In this document: one piece after another, positions 53,142 to 64,000 of the stretch
Position numbering within the stretch: the stretch's first letter is position 1
How the letters are laid out: every line of letters starts with the position of its first letter
From: Lethocerus indicus
Lineage: Eukaryota; Arthropoda; Insecta; Hemiptera; Belostomatidae
Reading direction: 5' to 3'
Assembly: GCA_019843655.1 (NCBI GenBank)
Contig: JACDQD010000102.1
Coordinates: forward strand, 7,821,501-7,885,500
DNA: 64,000 nt
Notes under the pieces: model-generated
What the model was told of the DNA's origin: nothing
Seen by the model: only the letters and a program-made list of their open reading frames with translations
Database searches by the model: none
Program-made: the position numbers and the translations under genes

Positions 53142-56100
53142 CATTTACAAATATGATTTATTTAACGATTAACGGTCTAGATTTCCGAATTCTGCTTCCT
53201 GATTTCATTTTAAAATCAATCTGTTCGCTATATTAATATCAGTGAAGGCATATTATGTCAGTGAAAAACTTAGTGGAAATATCCAATCGTTCGCTGTATT
53301 GAATAATAATATTTAAAGTTTATTGACATACAAATTGTGTTTCCAGGTTATAATCTGCAGTACTCATAGTTAATAATGGAAGATTAGATTTAAATTACCC
53401 GGAATATTTAAGTACAATTTTCCGTAGAGTCTGAAAGTAATGATCAAGCAATAAATATCTACCGCACGCTGAAGTCAATGTATTGAGAGTTCAACTTTCA
53501 GTTATGTACCGAGCCGGGGATCGACATTTACTGAGCATTATCGTGCCCCCGCTACCGTAGTTTTATTAACAATGGGCGCTTTGCGAGTGACGAAGAAGGA
53601 AGTCATTTTCCTCGTCTATATTTAGACCGGTTTTGATATTCATCGGATCCGCGGGTCGTTAGTCGAATTTTTCACATTTCAAAGCTCGCACGGCTCGGTG
53701 GCTCGCACGCAAGAACCTCGAGCGAAATGCGCCGTTATCGGGGACCAATTCCTTAACTAATGCAAAGATCTTTATGACATTTTTTTTTCAAATCCCACCC
53801 CGCCGTGATGTGGCGCGCGGGGGAGACCCCAACCGGGTTAGTTACGGTCGCGGGGCACGTTCGCCCTCCCAACGGCCACAAATTAAAAACACGGGGAATA
53901 TTCTCCTCCTCCCCCCCACTGCGAGATATACGTCCCGATTGCGACTTTGAGGGGAATGGAAAAAATATTATGCACTTTATTATTTGGTTCCTTTAATGCA
54001 TTTTGTTATTACACTCATTTTTGTTACAACGGCTGAGTACAACTCAAGAGGATTCACGTTTAAAAACGTAGCATCGATGTAGTATTTCGTTTATTTCAGT
54101 TTGGATAGTATCAATCCTGGCAGTAAGACATAATTTCCTCCAGTTTTTCAACCAATTTGCCATGAAAATTTAAAATTCACTTTGAGAATGTAACCATAAA
54201 GTGATTTATGCAAGTAATGTGTGATATTCACAATAGACCTCTGTATAGACGAGTTTGCTGAACTTCTAAGTGGCTGTAAAACAAAAATTAATCAAATATA
54301 TTTGGTTGAAAACACAAATAAAATTTCGAAACTATTGTTATGGGACCAAGGTTGAGTAGTCATCTATCTAGTAGTAGGTTCCTCGAAGTTTCTCGAATAT
54401 TTTTAGTATGATTTCTTGTCAATACAAATAAAACTCGGTTCGCTGTTGTACCAATCCCATTCCGTATTTTATACAGCGAGAGTCCCCTATTTTTCCGCGA
54501 GTCGTACAGGTCCAGACATCCGGAAAAACTCTCGTAAAAATCCAATAGAGGCGTTGCACGGTTCATAAATTGAATTATCGATGATTCTCGGAGCGATCCG
54601 AAGTGGGGCCCGGCTTCCGCCTGGCAAGGGGCCGCCTTTTCACGTCCCAGCTCGTTAAAAGAATCTCGCAAAGTATACAAAACAAGGGCCCCGGAATGGC
54701 GAGGGGCGGGAGCATCGGTGATAAAAGGCCCCGGGTAAATATTCTAGCGATGGTTGGGGGAAGGGGCCGTCCCCGTCGTCTGGGGAGGTGCATAGAGAGA
54801 GAGAGAGCCCCACTATTCCACCGCCCCCAGAAATAAGAGGAAGAAAAAGAAAAAGGAAGTGAACTCATAAATATTTATGAACTCGCCCGCTCTGCTAGGA
54901 CTGTGGCAGGGGGCAAGTGGACGGGGCGAATTCCGCTATTATTACTCGTACCGGGCTCGTTAGGGGGTAGAAGATTTTTGTTGAATTAGTTCAGGCTTTC
55001 TTCAGTCGGCGTAATACTCGGGCCGAAAGTATTATGAAGTGGACAGCGATACTTAAGTAAGGAGTCGGCGACGGAATCGATTTTTAATTCCAAATGAGTA
55101 TCTGTATTAGTATGCATTTTTCTCAGAGGTATATATAATGAAACACATTATCCTCCTATGCCTAAACATTAAATCATAACCGATACAATTCAACTTTGTT
55201 TGTTATTCATATTGTTATATTCGTGAAATTATTTTGAGGAAATGTTACCAATTCATAAACAGTAAGTAACCCGTAATGCCTGCAATCTTCAAAATACAGA
55301 AGAATGAATGTGGGGGCGAACAGAAATGATGCATTGCCGACGTTATTCTATTGCTAAATTAGGCAACATCTGCCGGTCTCGTTGGGACTCCTCTACTCGG
55401 GCCGCCTTGAAAAATGCACAGCGCCCGAAACGGAGGAAAGGGGCGTTTGGAAAATTGTTTTCTTCGGACATTCTTCGGAGAGGGACTGCCGGGTATAAAA
55501 GAGGATTCGTTTAGAGCCTGTATAATGGATGCATGGTATTAGGGAGACGTGTCCGACCGGTGTTGTTTCATGGATCCCATTCTTTTCTCGCCGGGGGAGA
55601 CGCTCCGGGCTACCCCTGAGTTCAAAGCCATGTATAAAGAAAACCTAGTTCGCCAGTAGGAAAATTCCAGAAAGGTACAAGTCCAAGTTCAGCGTGTTGT
55701 GCATTTTGAATTATTTAATTTCGATTACAGGAACCATAGTATTATTTTATCGATATTTATATTATAATAACAGTCGATATCGGCTTTAATTAATAATTTT
55801 ACGGAGCTAATTAATGCTCAAATAGAGTCGTTTGACTCAAATTCTTCTGAATTATTGTAATTTATTATTAATGCTAACTATATACCAAATATAACGGATT
55901 CATAGAAAATATAACACCTGAAACGTCATTTTAATGATGTTAGCACAATTTTAAATCCCCAATTTCTTATTCGGTCCTACACTATATCGATTTCGGCTTA
56001 TACACACCTTGACCACCGTCTTGAAATCCAGTCAAAACTACTGTATTAATACACTACTGGTGAAAATTTGTTCTCGTTATGAAATAGTGCCGAAACCAGT

Positions 56101-56259
56101 AGAACATAGCCCCAAACAAACTGTGTGTCGACATTGTGAACTCACCGGTATCTTAAATAATGTAATTTGATAATTCGTGTTAGTACGAATACAAACAATT
56201 TTCTACATCTAATCACTTATTTTGCCATGGTTAATTTTCCGAAATTCGGCGTGTTCCAG
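49381..56259 (+). other. Intron (about 6.9 kb) between exons B and C
   Basis: It is bounded by GTACAC and TTCCAG. It contains the (TA)25 tract and a GC-rich block at about 54600-54960. If exon B is read in the frame that follows exon A, an extra exon of length 3n+1 entered in phase 1 should lie here. I looked at acceptor-like sites near 50123, 53347 and 55730 and found no convincing coding segment. Confidence 0.5.
53089..53138. repeat. (TA)25 microsatellite
   Basis: An uninterrupted run of about 25 TA units in the interval between exons B and C. Confidence 0.97.
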
Positions 56260-56374
56260 TTTCGCCTCATCCTGCGATCTGCACACGGATGCCGTTTTCC
56301 TCGAGAGGGCGATCAGAAGCAACGACACACTCAGAGTCAAGAGGTTCCTCAACCTCCACCACGACAAGTTTCAA
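56260..56374 (+). CDS. Coding exon C: ankyrin-like helix pair
   Basis: The acceptor GCGTGTTCCAG ends at 56259 and the donor CAA|GTGAGT follows 56374, giving 115 bases. Entered in phase 2 it encodes FASSCDLHTDAVFLERAI followed by RSNDTLRVKRFLNLHHDKFQ and leaves in phase 0. About 27 of 38 third positions are G or C, far above the flanking DNA, while the competing open frames give Ser/Thr-rich text with weaker bias. The segment LERAIRSNDTLRVKRFL has the helix-turn-helix pattern that opens many ankyrin repeats (compare the generic pattern of an Ala-rich helix, a polar turn, then V-K-x-L-L). That is a resemblance in pattern, not an assignment: a single 38-residue exon cannot prove a repeat array. 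Further repeats would be expected in the next exon, which I do not find before the window ends. An unrelated helical protein is the main alternative. Confidence 0.7.
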
Positions 56375-59300
56375 GTGAGTAGGCAAATTTTATCAACTTT
56401 CAGTTAAACATTGTTCCGCCGCATTGTTGCTGATTAGGCCGCCAGTTAATTTCAGCAGTGTTTTCGCGGTATTTTCACAATAATTTACCGCCGCCGATTG
56501 AACAGTATCTCCGCTCTCGGGGGTGTTTTTTTATCGGCACTCCCTGACGTCGTACGAGCGTCATTTGTGGACTCTGCCGTTAATGAGAGCATCGCTGCTG
56601 GCTGGGCCGGCACCAGTGTAGATCGGCCTAATCTTGTTTGTTCCCATTTATCCGACGCCCGGTCTATTGCGAAGATTAATGACACGCTTTCTAATTGATA
56701 ACCCGAAAACGAGATACCGACTTGAGGGCCGCGTCACATTTGTGACAAAAACAACGCTAATGCATTATCTCCGTATATAGAAATTATGCCTCGTGACTGC
56801 GGTGGGCGTCCCTACTAATAGCCTACTAGATCCACTACCTCCGGACAAGTGGATTAAGGCTTTCTCCCACTGACAGTAGACGCCGCGAAAGCCTCCAGGT
56901 GACAGGGAGTCCATTGCTCGCAAACAATAAAAAATATACCTCACGAAGATTCACGAGGAGAAACCGAAGTCTAGAATGAGCCCACGATAATGATAAATTA
57001 GTAGTCATTAATACTTTATAGACATTTTGTATTAATGTTTAAACAATAATATAAATGTACAATTATAAAAATTGATTGTTTTTCCAATTTTTCTATCATA
57101 ACAATCGACACCAGTCCCGGATATTAAGGCCTTGGTTTCATTGTGTATCACTAGTTAGTAAATATGAATGTGGATTTTATGAAGAAATGAATAAACGGAA
57201 ATTCTGGATATATTGACAGCAGGTGACATAAGATATTGTAGTCCATAATTTAAGATCAGTTAATAGAGATACAATTTATAATCAAATTATCTCCGTATAT
57301 TTTTAAATATTATTTACTGAAGTTTGAAGTAAAAAACATTGTTCAAGTGTCTAGTATTGTACAATAGAACAAAATGAAAAAACCCGCACATAATGTGCAG
57401 TCCTATTGGAGTGAATATCAGGCTCGTAAATCGATTTGGGCCGGGAAGGAAATAATGGCAAATTAGCTCTCGCCGCGCTAATGCGATACAGGTCAGTTCT
57501 CACGTCGGTGTGGTGAGTTGGAGAAATCGAGTCCGGGAAAGCTTGGAAAATCCCATGAAATTCCTCACGTCCAATTTTCAGACCGCGACTATCAGTTGGA
57601 GGGAGGCCCGAGCGAACCATCCCAAAGCTTAATAGGGGAACACCAATCAGAGCTGTACCGCCGATGGGATTAACCTAAAATTACACCCCCAACAACCCCT
57701 CAATATATCAGTTAGAACCTGTAACAAATTGAAGTGTTCGCCGAGACATTTGTTCTGTTTTTATATATAAGTATACACTCTGTAATTTACCGTAAGGCAA
57801 TGATGGACTACTTTTGCAAACGAAAATAACATTATCGACTAATAAAAAACAGCTGCATTATTAGATTTTGTGTAATTTATTAGAATGTTTTTTTACGATT
57901 TTATAGCCGTTAATAATTTTTCCAACCTTGCCTTACTTGCATTGCCTTAATAATGATTACTTTTATTTAATAGTCTCATTATACCATAATATTATTTTAC
58001 AATACCATAATATCTCATGGGAAGGACATTACGAGAGAGCTATTAAGCAATTAAAAGCTTGGATCGCATCCAATAATTACGACCTGATATACACATAGGC
58101 CTGCAATATATTGAAATATACATCCAAATTCAACGAAATTTAAGTTTACAAACTCGTTACATATTTATTTTCCGTTGTTTCAGTCTAAAGTAACCAAAAT
58201 CGAAGATATTGCTCAGATATTATCTCCCAAAAACAATTGTGAATATTGGGTAGGTAGGTTCTCATTTGTATACAGTCGCCCATTTGATCCAACGGGGATT
58301 GAGCCCGGCGACAGGATAATATACCTCCAGAAATTGAATAGGGCTTAAAATGATTGCAAGTTTCTTCAAAGTGCTTCCTCATTATTTGAAGGATCGCGAT
58401 TCCCGGATATCGAACCCGGCTCTACCCCGTTTTTTTTACAGGGACCACTTCAGTCAAACCCAAGTGGCTACCGATGCTGTTTCTTATCTGACTCGGCCGA
58501 GGGGGATCAAGCCGCCAACTTAAAGATAAATTCCTACGGGGGAAAAATCTGGAATCCCGTCATTCTCTTTGATGTTGACCCTTCCATTCCGGTTAAGTGG
58601 TTCTTCTTTCTATACTGCTAATTTAACTTAGCTTTTCATCCGTATTTTTTCCATTTACTCCATATTCCCTTTTAAACTCCTGACGGGGAGATGGAGTCCC
58701 GGAAAAGAAACGGAATGGCCGACAGGTAGACGGATAGCTGGGCAGTTGGATTGATGAATCCACTCGCTGACACCTCTACCGAAACGCTCTATTCTTACAA
58801 TTAATCGGTCGAATTTTCCGCTGGGATATTAACCCAATCAAAATGATTGATTCCGAATGACTTGATTGATTACGCTTTCGAAAATAGTTTCCGCGAGGGA
58901 TACATAGAATTTTTTTAATTCAGTTGCAGGAGCAATAAAATATAATTTATACTTTTTACACGTGTCCAATCAGCATGTAGCCGGAACTTCACTCGGAAAA
59001 TTACTATTTTTATTCTTTGGTAATTTCTTAGTGTACCGAAGATCGATTAGTCGTATAATCAACAATTAGGAAAGTGGATAACTCCCTCGGGCCCATAAAG
59101 GGGAGAATAGGCGATGCTTCTCGTGTCGGAATGGTATGGGGTGCTGTGAGGCCCTGTGGGGTTACTAAACAGTGGTAATGCGGTGGCTAAAGTGTGGCCC
59201 GTGTTTTATGTGGCCATTACAAGGTGCCCCCGCCGCCCGTGCCCCGTGGCAACCACCGCCGCTGCCGGTGGAGCGGGCTAACATCATTAAAAATCCATTT

Positions 59301-62300
59301 CACCCGGTAAACGAGTCGCCTCGCACATACTCGAGTGGTCCGGGAGAAAGAGGGTCCCCCCCACCGCATCAAAGATATAAGCAGGGGCGGCCACCACTTC
59401 GACTGAATGGACGTAAAAGCCATTATAATATTATCTCTGTTCTAATACAAGTTCCTCGTGAAACCCCCGTCCCACTCCTTGTTTCCTGTTGAAATTCATA
59501 AAATTAGAATAACGTAATTGATGTGGGCAGAGGGGACGTTACTCGGCAAGTAACGACTATGTCCAGAAGCCGAAACTGGTTTGAAGGCCTAGCAATATAA
59601 TGTATTATATTTTTTGTATTTCATTCCGTTTGACGTGTCATAACGTGTTTTATTCTACTAATTCCGGCTAAGGGGTGTCAAATTGCTTATATTTACGGAA
59701 TTCTTATCCTGTAAAAGTATACAATATATTATTCCCCTTATATTCTACAATGTCTGGATCTGTATATAGACCGGTCGCCAAAAGAAAAGAGAGCTGTTTC
59801 TTAGGAAGAAGGGAAAATTAACCATTTATTTTCCTCAAATCCGTCGATTTTCATCTTCATCGAATTAAAAAAAGAAAGAAAAAGGGAAATTAGAGCAAAC
59901 AAAATACGAGGAGATAACCACTCCTGAGTAATGGGTCAAACACGGGCTACTATTCTGCCACCCGCGACGGCGTTTACAGTTTGTCGTTGTCAGTGCCGTT
60001 TATCCCATTTTCCTGAATTATATTTAATGTTCCCGCTCACGAAAGCCTTTAAATCGACTGCGGGGGAAGCGTCCGGACAGCTAGCTCGCGTGTCAATTTG
60101 CCCCACGGCTTTTCACAAATATACGTGCCGAAGCTATTCGCATAATGACGCTTTTTGTGCCCAACGAAAAACAAAAACAAGTCCACCGCTATCGTCCCGG
60201 AAATCGTGTGCGTTTCGCAAGCCGGCTCGTAATTCGCTCGTTCGTGTCCGGTATAAACTGCTGGTTCCCGACAAGAGACAATTTATAATTACCCGTGGAA
60301 AATGTTAAGCTGCGAATTTTCTGAATCTATTGCAAAAACTAAGCCGCTTATTTAGGCCTCATTTGCGGGTGAGTACCGCATTTTGGCATTCCATTACCGT
60401 CCCAAAGTGAGTTACACTTGCCATGTGAACGGCAGGTCAAAAATCGAAAAATTTGTAAATTGTGGCAATTGTAACGTTTCATAATTACATACGAAATTAT
60501 ACAAATAATACATATTGTCAACACTTAATTTGCGCTGAAATAAATATTTCTTCGTTCTCAGAAGAGTTTCGGGATCCGTAGGGGCCCAGTGTAACCGCGG
60601 ACAGAATTTATCTTCAATTGGAAATTTCAACTGATTAAAACCCAACTGATTGAGAGGAGTTCGTCGGGTCCAGAAAAGATTGCTTAAAATAAATGTATCC
60701 CCTTCCGGTTTCGTTCTTTTCGGGGCCCGTTTTTCTGCGGGCAGACGCCGGCGGAGTCAGAATCCAATTTGGGGACGAGACTCCCAACTGCACAAACTCC
60801 GGCAATCATTTAGAAGAAGAACTCTCCGGGGAAACTCTCTTGGGTCAGAGCGGCCTCCTCGTCAGAGCCGCTATAAATGGTCGGCCACCTGCTACTGTTT
60901 TCAGCCGCCGCTCCAGACCACATCCACCGAGCGAACAAGGATTGGAAGAATAAGTTGAAGACCAATAAACGCTTATCGCGTTTAACCTTATTGGACAACT
61001 TTCATTTCGGAAAAATACGAGAGAGATTCCATATATTTAATGTGGAATGGCGAAAATGATGTTTTTGGGGCAGTTATATCACTCTAATATAAAGTTTGCA
61101 CATCAACTCAGTAGAAATGACACGACTCTCTCATATCAGATTTGATATTTGTTAGATGCAAATAGAGGAGGAGAATTAAATTGCATTAAAAGATAACAGA
61201 TTTAATTTACAATAGTCAACCTACAGTAATAAGATATAGAGAGCTTAGAACTTTAACAAAAGTTTAAATTTAATCTTGATTATACTCTTGGTAAAAGAAA
61301 ATACAAGGCTGGTTTAAGTAAAAAAATTCAGTATTGTCTAGAGGGATGTACGTATGTGTTCAACATTGTTCCACTAAAATGTGTGAAGTATATTTTGATA
61401 CAAGACAGCGTTTATTACAAATTAATATTCGCTTAATCCGCGAGTTTTTTCACATTAAAGTAAATTAAATCCTGGTCGGTGGAAATTTGCAGCGTTTTAT
61501 AAAACGCTTTCGAAAAATATGCAAGAAATCGGACTGCCCTATGCTGATGTTTCTACATTTAATCCCGATTCAAGTACCAAAACGTATCTTTCTCCCCGAA
61601 CGTATGTTTCCTAAAAGATGTATCGGTTTTCTTATGCCGCTTTCAAGCCCGACCCGCCGCCAAACCACCGCATTGTGAGATGAATAGGGAGAAGGGTGTT
61701 CGCCTAAACGGAGCGTACACGGAAACCGACGTAAACGGAAAGGAGGGACTAGCATCTCCAGGGCGGCGATAAACCGGTTGAAACAATACCTCGGGGCTGG
61801 ATGGCTTTCGGCTTTTGTGGGGTGGGGGGGAACTTAAATAGCGGATAAGCCTTGTTGCGACGTCGGGCCCACCAACAAAGGGCGACAGATAGATCCGGCA
61901 CCCTAGGGAGGTGGGGTGAGAGGGGGGGTCGTTGCCCTGGGTGAATGGGGCTAACGTATGTCTGGAGAAACTGGTGTGGATTAATCTATCTGGTCGACGA
62001 GGGTGGGACAATAGGTGGATTTCATACATGCGGGCGTACGGGGGTGCCTTCCTTCGCCCCCGTTCCCATTATACCTGGGACTCATTCCCCTCGCTGTATC
62101 CCGTACCTCTGCCCACGCCCATCTTTCACTTCCCGGCGCGCCGAGCCTCTTCGAGCTTGAATGCAGTGCCAGATTAGATCTTGGAGGATAACCGTCCTGA
62201 CTAACTAGTCCGTGTTCGGGTCAACGCGGAGGATAACTTTTACTTAAAGTCCTCTCTCTCTGGTGAACAATATCTGAACGTCAGTATTGTCCCGTAACAA

Positions 62301-64000
62301 AAGCAGTGTCTACTACTATATCAATCGAGTACTTTGAACAGATTAGTTTACTGTTCTGGCTTACAGTTTATAAATGGATACTACCTCCACCGAATGCTCA
62401 GTCCTGCTATCTTATCATAGGAGAACCTATAGACAAGCCAGTATTCCTACATTTTTCTTTTCCCGTTATTTCATATTCATTATTCTTTCCACTAGGTATC
62501 CCTATAATAAAATTGAATATATGGGCTATAAAATTCAAGCCCTCATACATCTCAATGAATGCGATCGTACGGAAGTTGTCCGAAATATTAATTCGTGTAC
62601 AATATTGTATAAACATTCTGAAACCTGAAACAGTTAATTCGATTGCAAATTTGGTTCGGCTGAAATAAACTCCAGGACACTATAGAATTCATCTCGGTTG
62701 TTCCACACGGATTGCTTTCCAATCAAGTGGCGCCACACTCCTACTCAGTACACATGCTTAACGTATAATGTGAAGCTGGTTCTGGTTAAAGGGCTAATGA
62801 TTGGACTTGGAGGTCGTCGGTGGGCGGATACAGCATACAAATGCTGTATACGTAGCATACCTGCACGAATATAGGAATTATTCGGGTCACCATTACATAA
62901 TTCTAAATGGCAATTTAAAATTATAAGCTTGTAGAATAATTAATAATAATTGTTTCAATCGTAAATGGTACTATTTCCACTTTTTTATGTCTATCGAAAC
63001 CTTCCGGTAAACAATTGAACCTTAGTCTCGCGGGATTTCCTGCTGAAATATTTAATCGAATTGACAAGTCGGATGGGTAGGGAAGCTTGGAAGATTCTGT
63101 CTACTGAGAGGTGCTGCAAGTGATGGACATCGGAAATGGAACTACGGAGGGAAACAAAAACCTTCTTAAACATTCTTTAAAAGAAAACTTCTTCGAGAAA
63201 ATAGCCACCGCCATAAAAATTGGGAAAACATTTGATATTAATCATAAAATACATACAGCTTTGGATTATTTATTATAATATCGATGGAAAATTGAATCGA
63301 ATTTTATGAAAAATGAATGAGCCAAACAAAAAGCCATTGTATTGCTTTTATTACCCTTTATATCTTGCACAACTGCCAGTTTGTTACGTCTTATAATGGA
63401 AATTACATTGTGAAAAGTTCTATATTTTAGTTCCTAAGCAGTATTACTGTTTTCAACAAGCTATTCTAAGAGCTGTATGAGCTCATTTGTATGGTCAGTT
63501 ATATGGTTTAATCACAATAAAAAGTCATTTAAGACATGTGGTTGCTTCGATGAATAATATTTTTGCCTTATAATTTAAAGATCCGTCCTGGGGGTGAAAT
63601 ATCGAAGCCTTCCTAAAATGAGTCTAACACAGACTGAATTAGACGCTTTATAAAATATCAAATAGTGCGAAAATCGGGTTGAATTCGATAGGGCGGGGGA
63701 GGGACTATGAATGTTGATGGTACCAGTGTACATCCAAACGGAAATATAAAGCGTGGGCGTTTAACGCGATGTGAATCGCCGGTCACGTAGCCGGGATACA
63801 GAGAGACAGAGCCCGAATAAAACCAAAAAAAGGTTAACGGCTGTGCCCTTTAAGGTAGGACCGCCTTTCATGGAGACTCCAGCACTGTTGGATACTAATG
63901 TGGACTCGTTTTGAATGTAACAACCTTAAATTTACACTCGAATGTTTGACCAGCGAATTTACCGGTACGTCCGGAAGAGATTTTAAATTAAGCATAAGAC
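56375..64000. other. Noncoding interval right of exon C
   Basis: It starts with a consensus donor (GTGAGT), so it is probably the beginning of another long intron. GC-rich blocks lie at about 59100-59500, 60690-60910 and 61630-62160. ORFs over these blocks (up to 128 codons) overlap on both strands and carry no motif. The 18-bp palindrome at 61491 and a short hairpin-rich patch at 58390-58520 are the only structures that stand out. Confidence 0.5.
61491..61508. repeat. 18-bp perfect palindrome
   Basis: AGCGTTTTATAAAACGCT reads the same on both strands. The central TTTTATAAAA is AT-rich and the outer AGCG/CGCT arms give it a defined end. No gene overlaps it. Confidence 0.85.

Noticed and set aside
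58381..58440. Possible tRNA gene on the minus strand (GGGTTCGATATCC near 58410-58425)
   Set aside because: Only a T-arm-like hairpin fits. There is no matching acceptor strand, D-arm or anticodon arm at the right distance.
1..64000. CRISPR arrays, bacterial operons or phage genes
   Set aside because: No regularly spaced repeats, no dense long ORFs and no ribosome-binding-site pattern; the splice signals and Jockey element point to an animal genome.

Overview
This window looks like nuclear DNA from an animal, most likely an insect. Several things point that way: there is no dense run of long ORFs, no operon spacing and no bacterial promoter pattern; exon-like blocks are bounded by AG and GT splice signals and separated by introns of up to about 25 kb; there are three long (TA)n microsatellites; and the one mobile element I recognise is a 5'-truncated Jockey-type non-LTR retrotransposon of the kind common in insects. 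The background is AT-rich, broken by GC-rich blocks of a few hundred bases. The species cannot be named from the sequence.

Three blocks on the + strand look like coding exons, probably of one gene. Exon A (23788-24062) encodes a Gln/Pro/Ser-rich stretch followed by a more ordinary segment. Exon B (49185-49380) carries a CAG/CCG tract and is open in two frames. Exon C (56260-56374) encodes a helix pair resembling the start of an ankyrin repeat. Splice phases do not join all three directly: A to B works only in the Ser/Arg frame of B, while B to C works only in the Gln/Pro frame. At least one exon of length 3n+1 is therefore missing from this model, or one junction is wrong. I do not recognise the protein. 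The gene probably continues past the right edge, and perhaps to the left of exon A, where a CpG-rich promoter-like block lies at about 23030-23470.

Layout: 1-10777 is noncoding and contains a striking pair of direct non-coding duplicates (about 828-1143 and 4562-4869) that share 63 identical bases. 10778-11372 is the retrotransposon insertion with a perfect 15-bp target-site duplication. 11373-23787 is noncoding, with a (TA)20 tract, a 26-bp palindrome and, at its right end, the promoter-like block and a cluster of TGACAG sites. 23788-56374 holds the three exons and their long introns. 56375-64000 is noncoding as far as I can tell. Nearly all other ORFs of 60-155 codons look like chance openings in GC-rich or low-complexity DNA. 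One minus-strand ORF (45648-45839) deserves a check because its start lies in a TISU/YY1-like context. I see no convincing tRNA, rRNA, known microRNA or CRISPR array.
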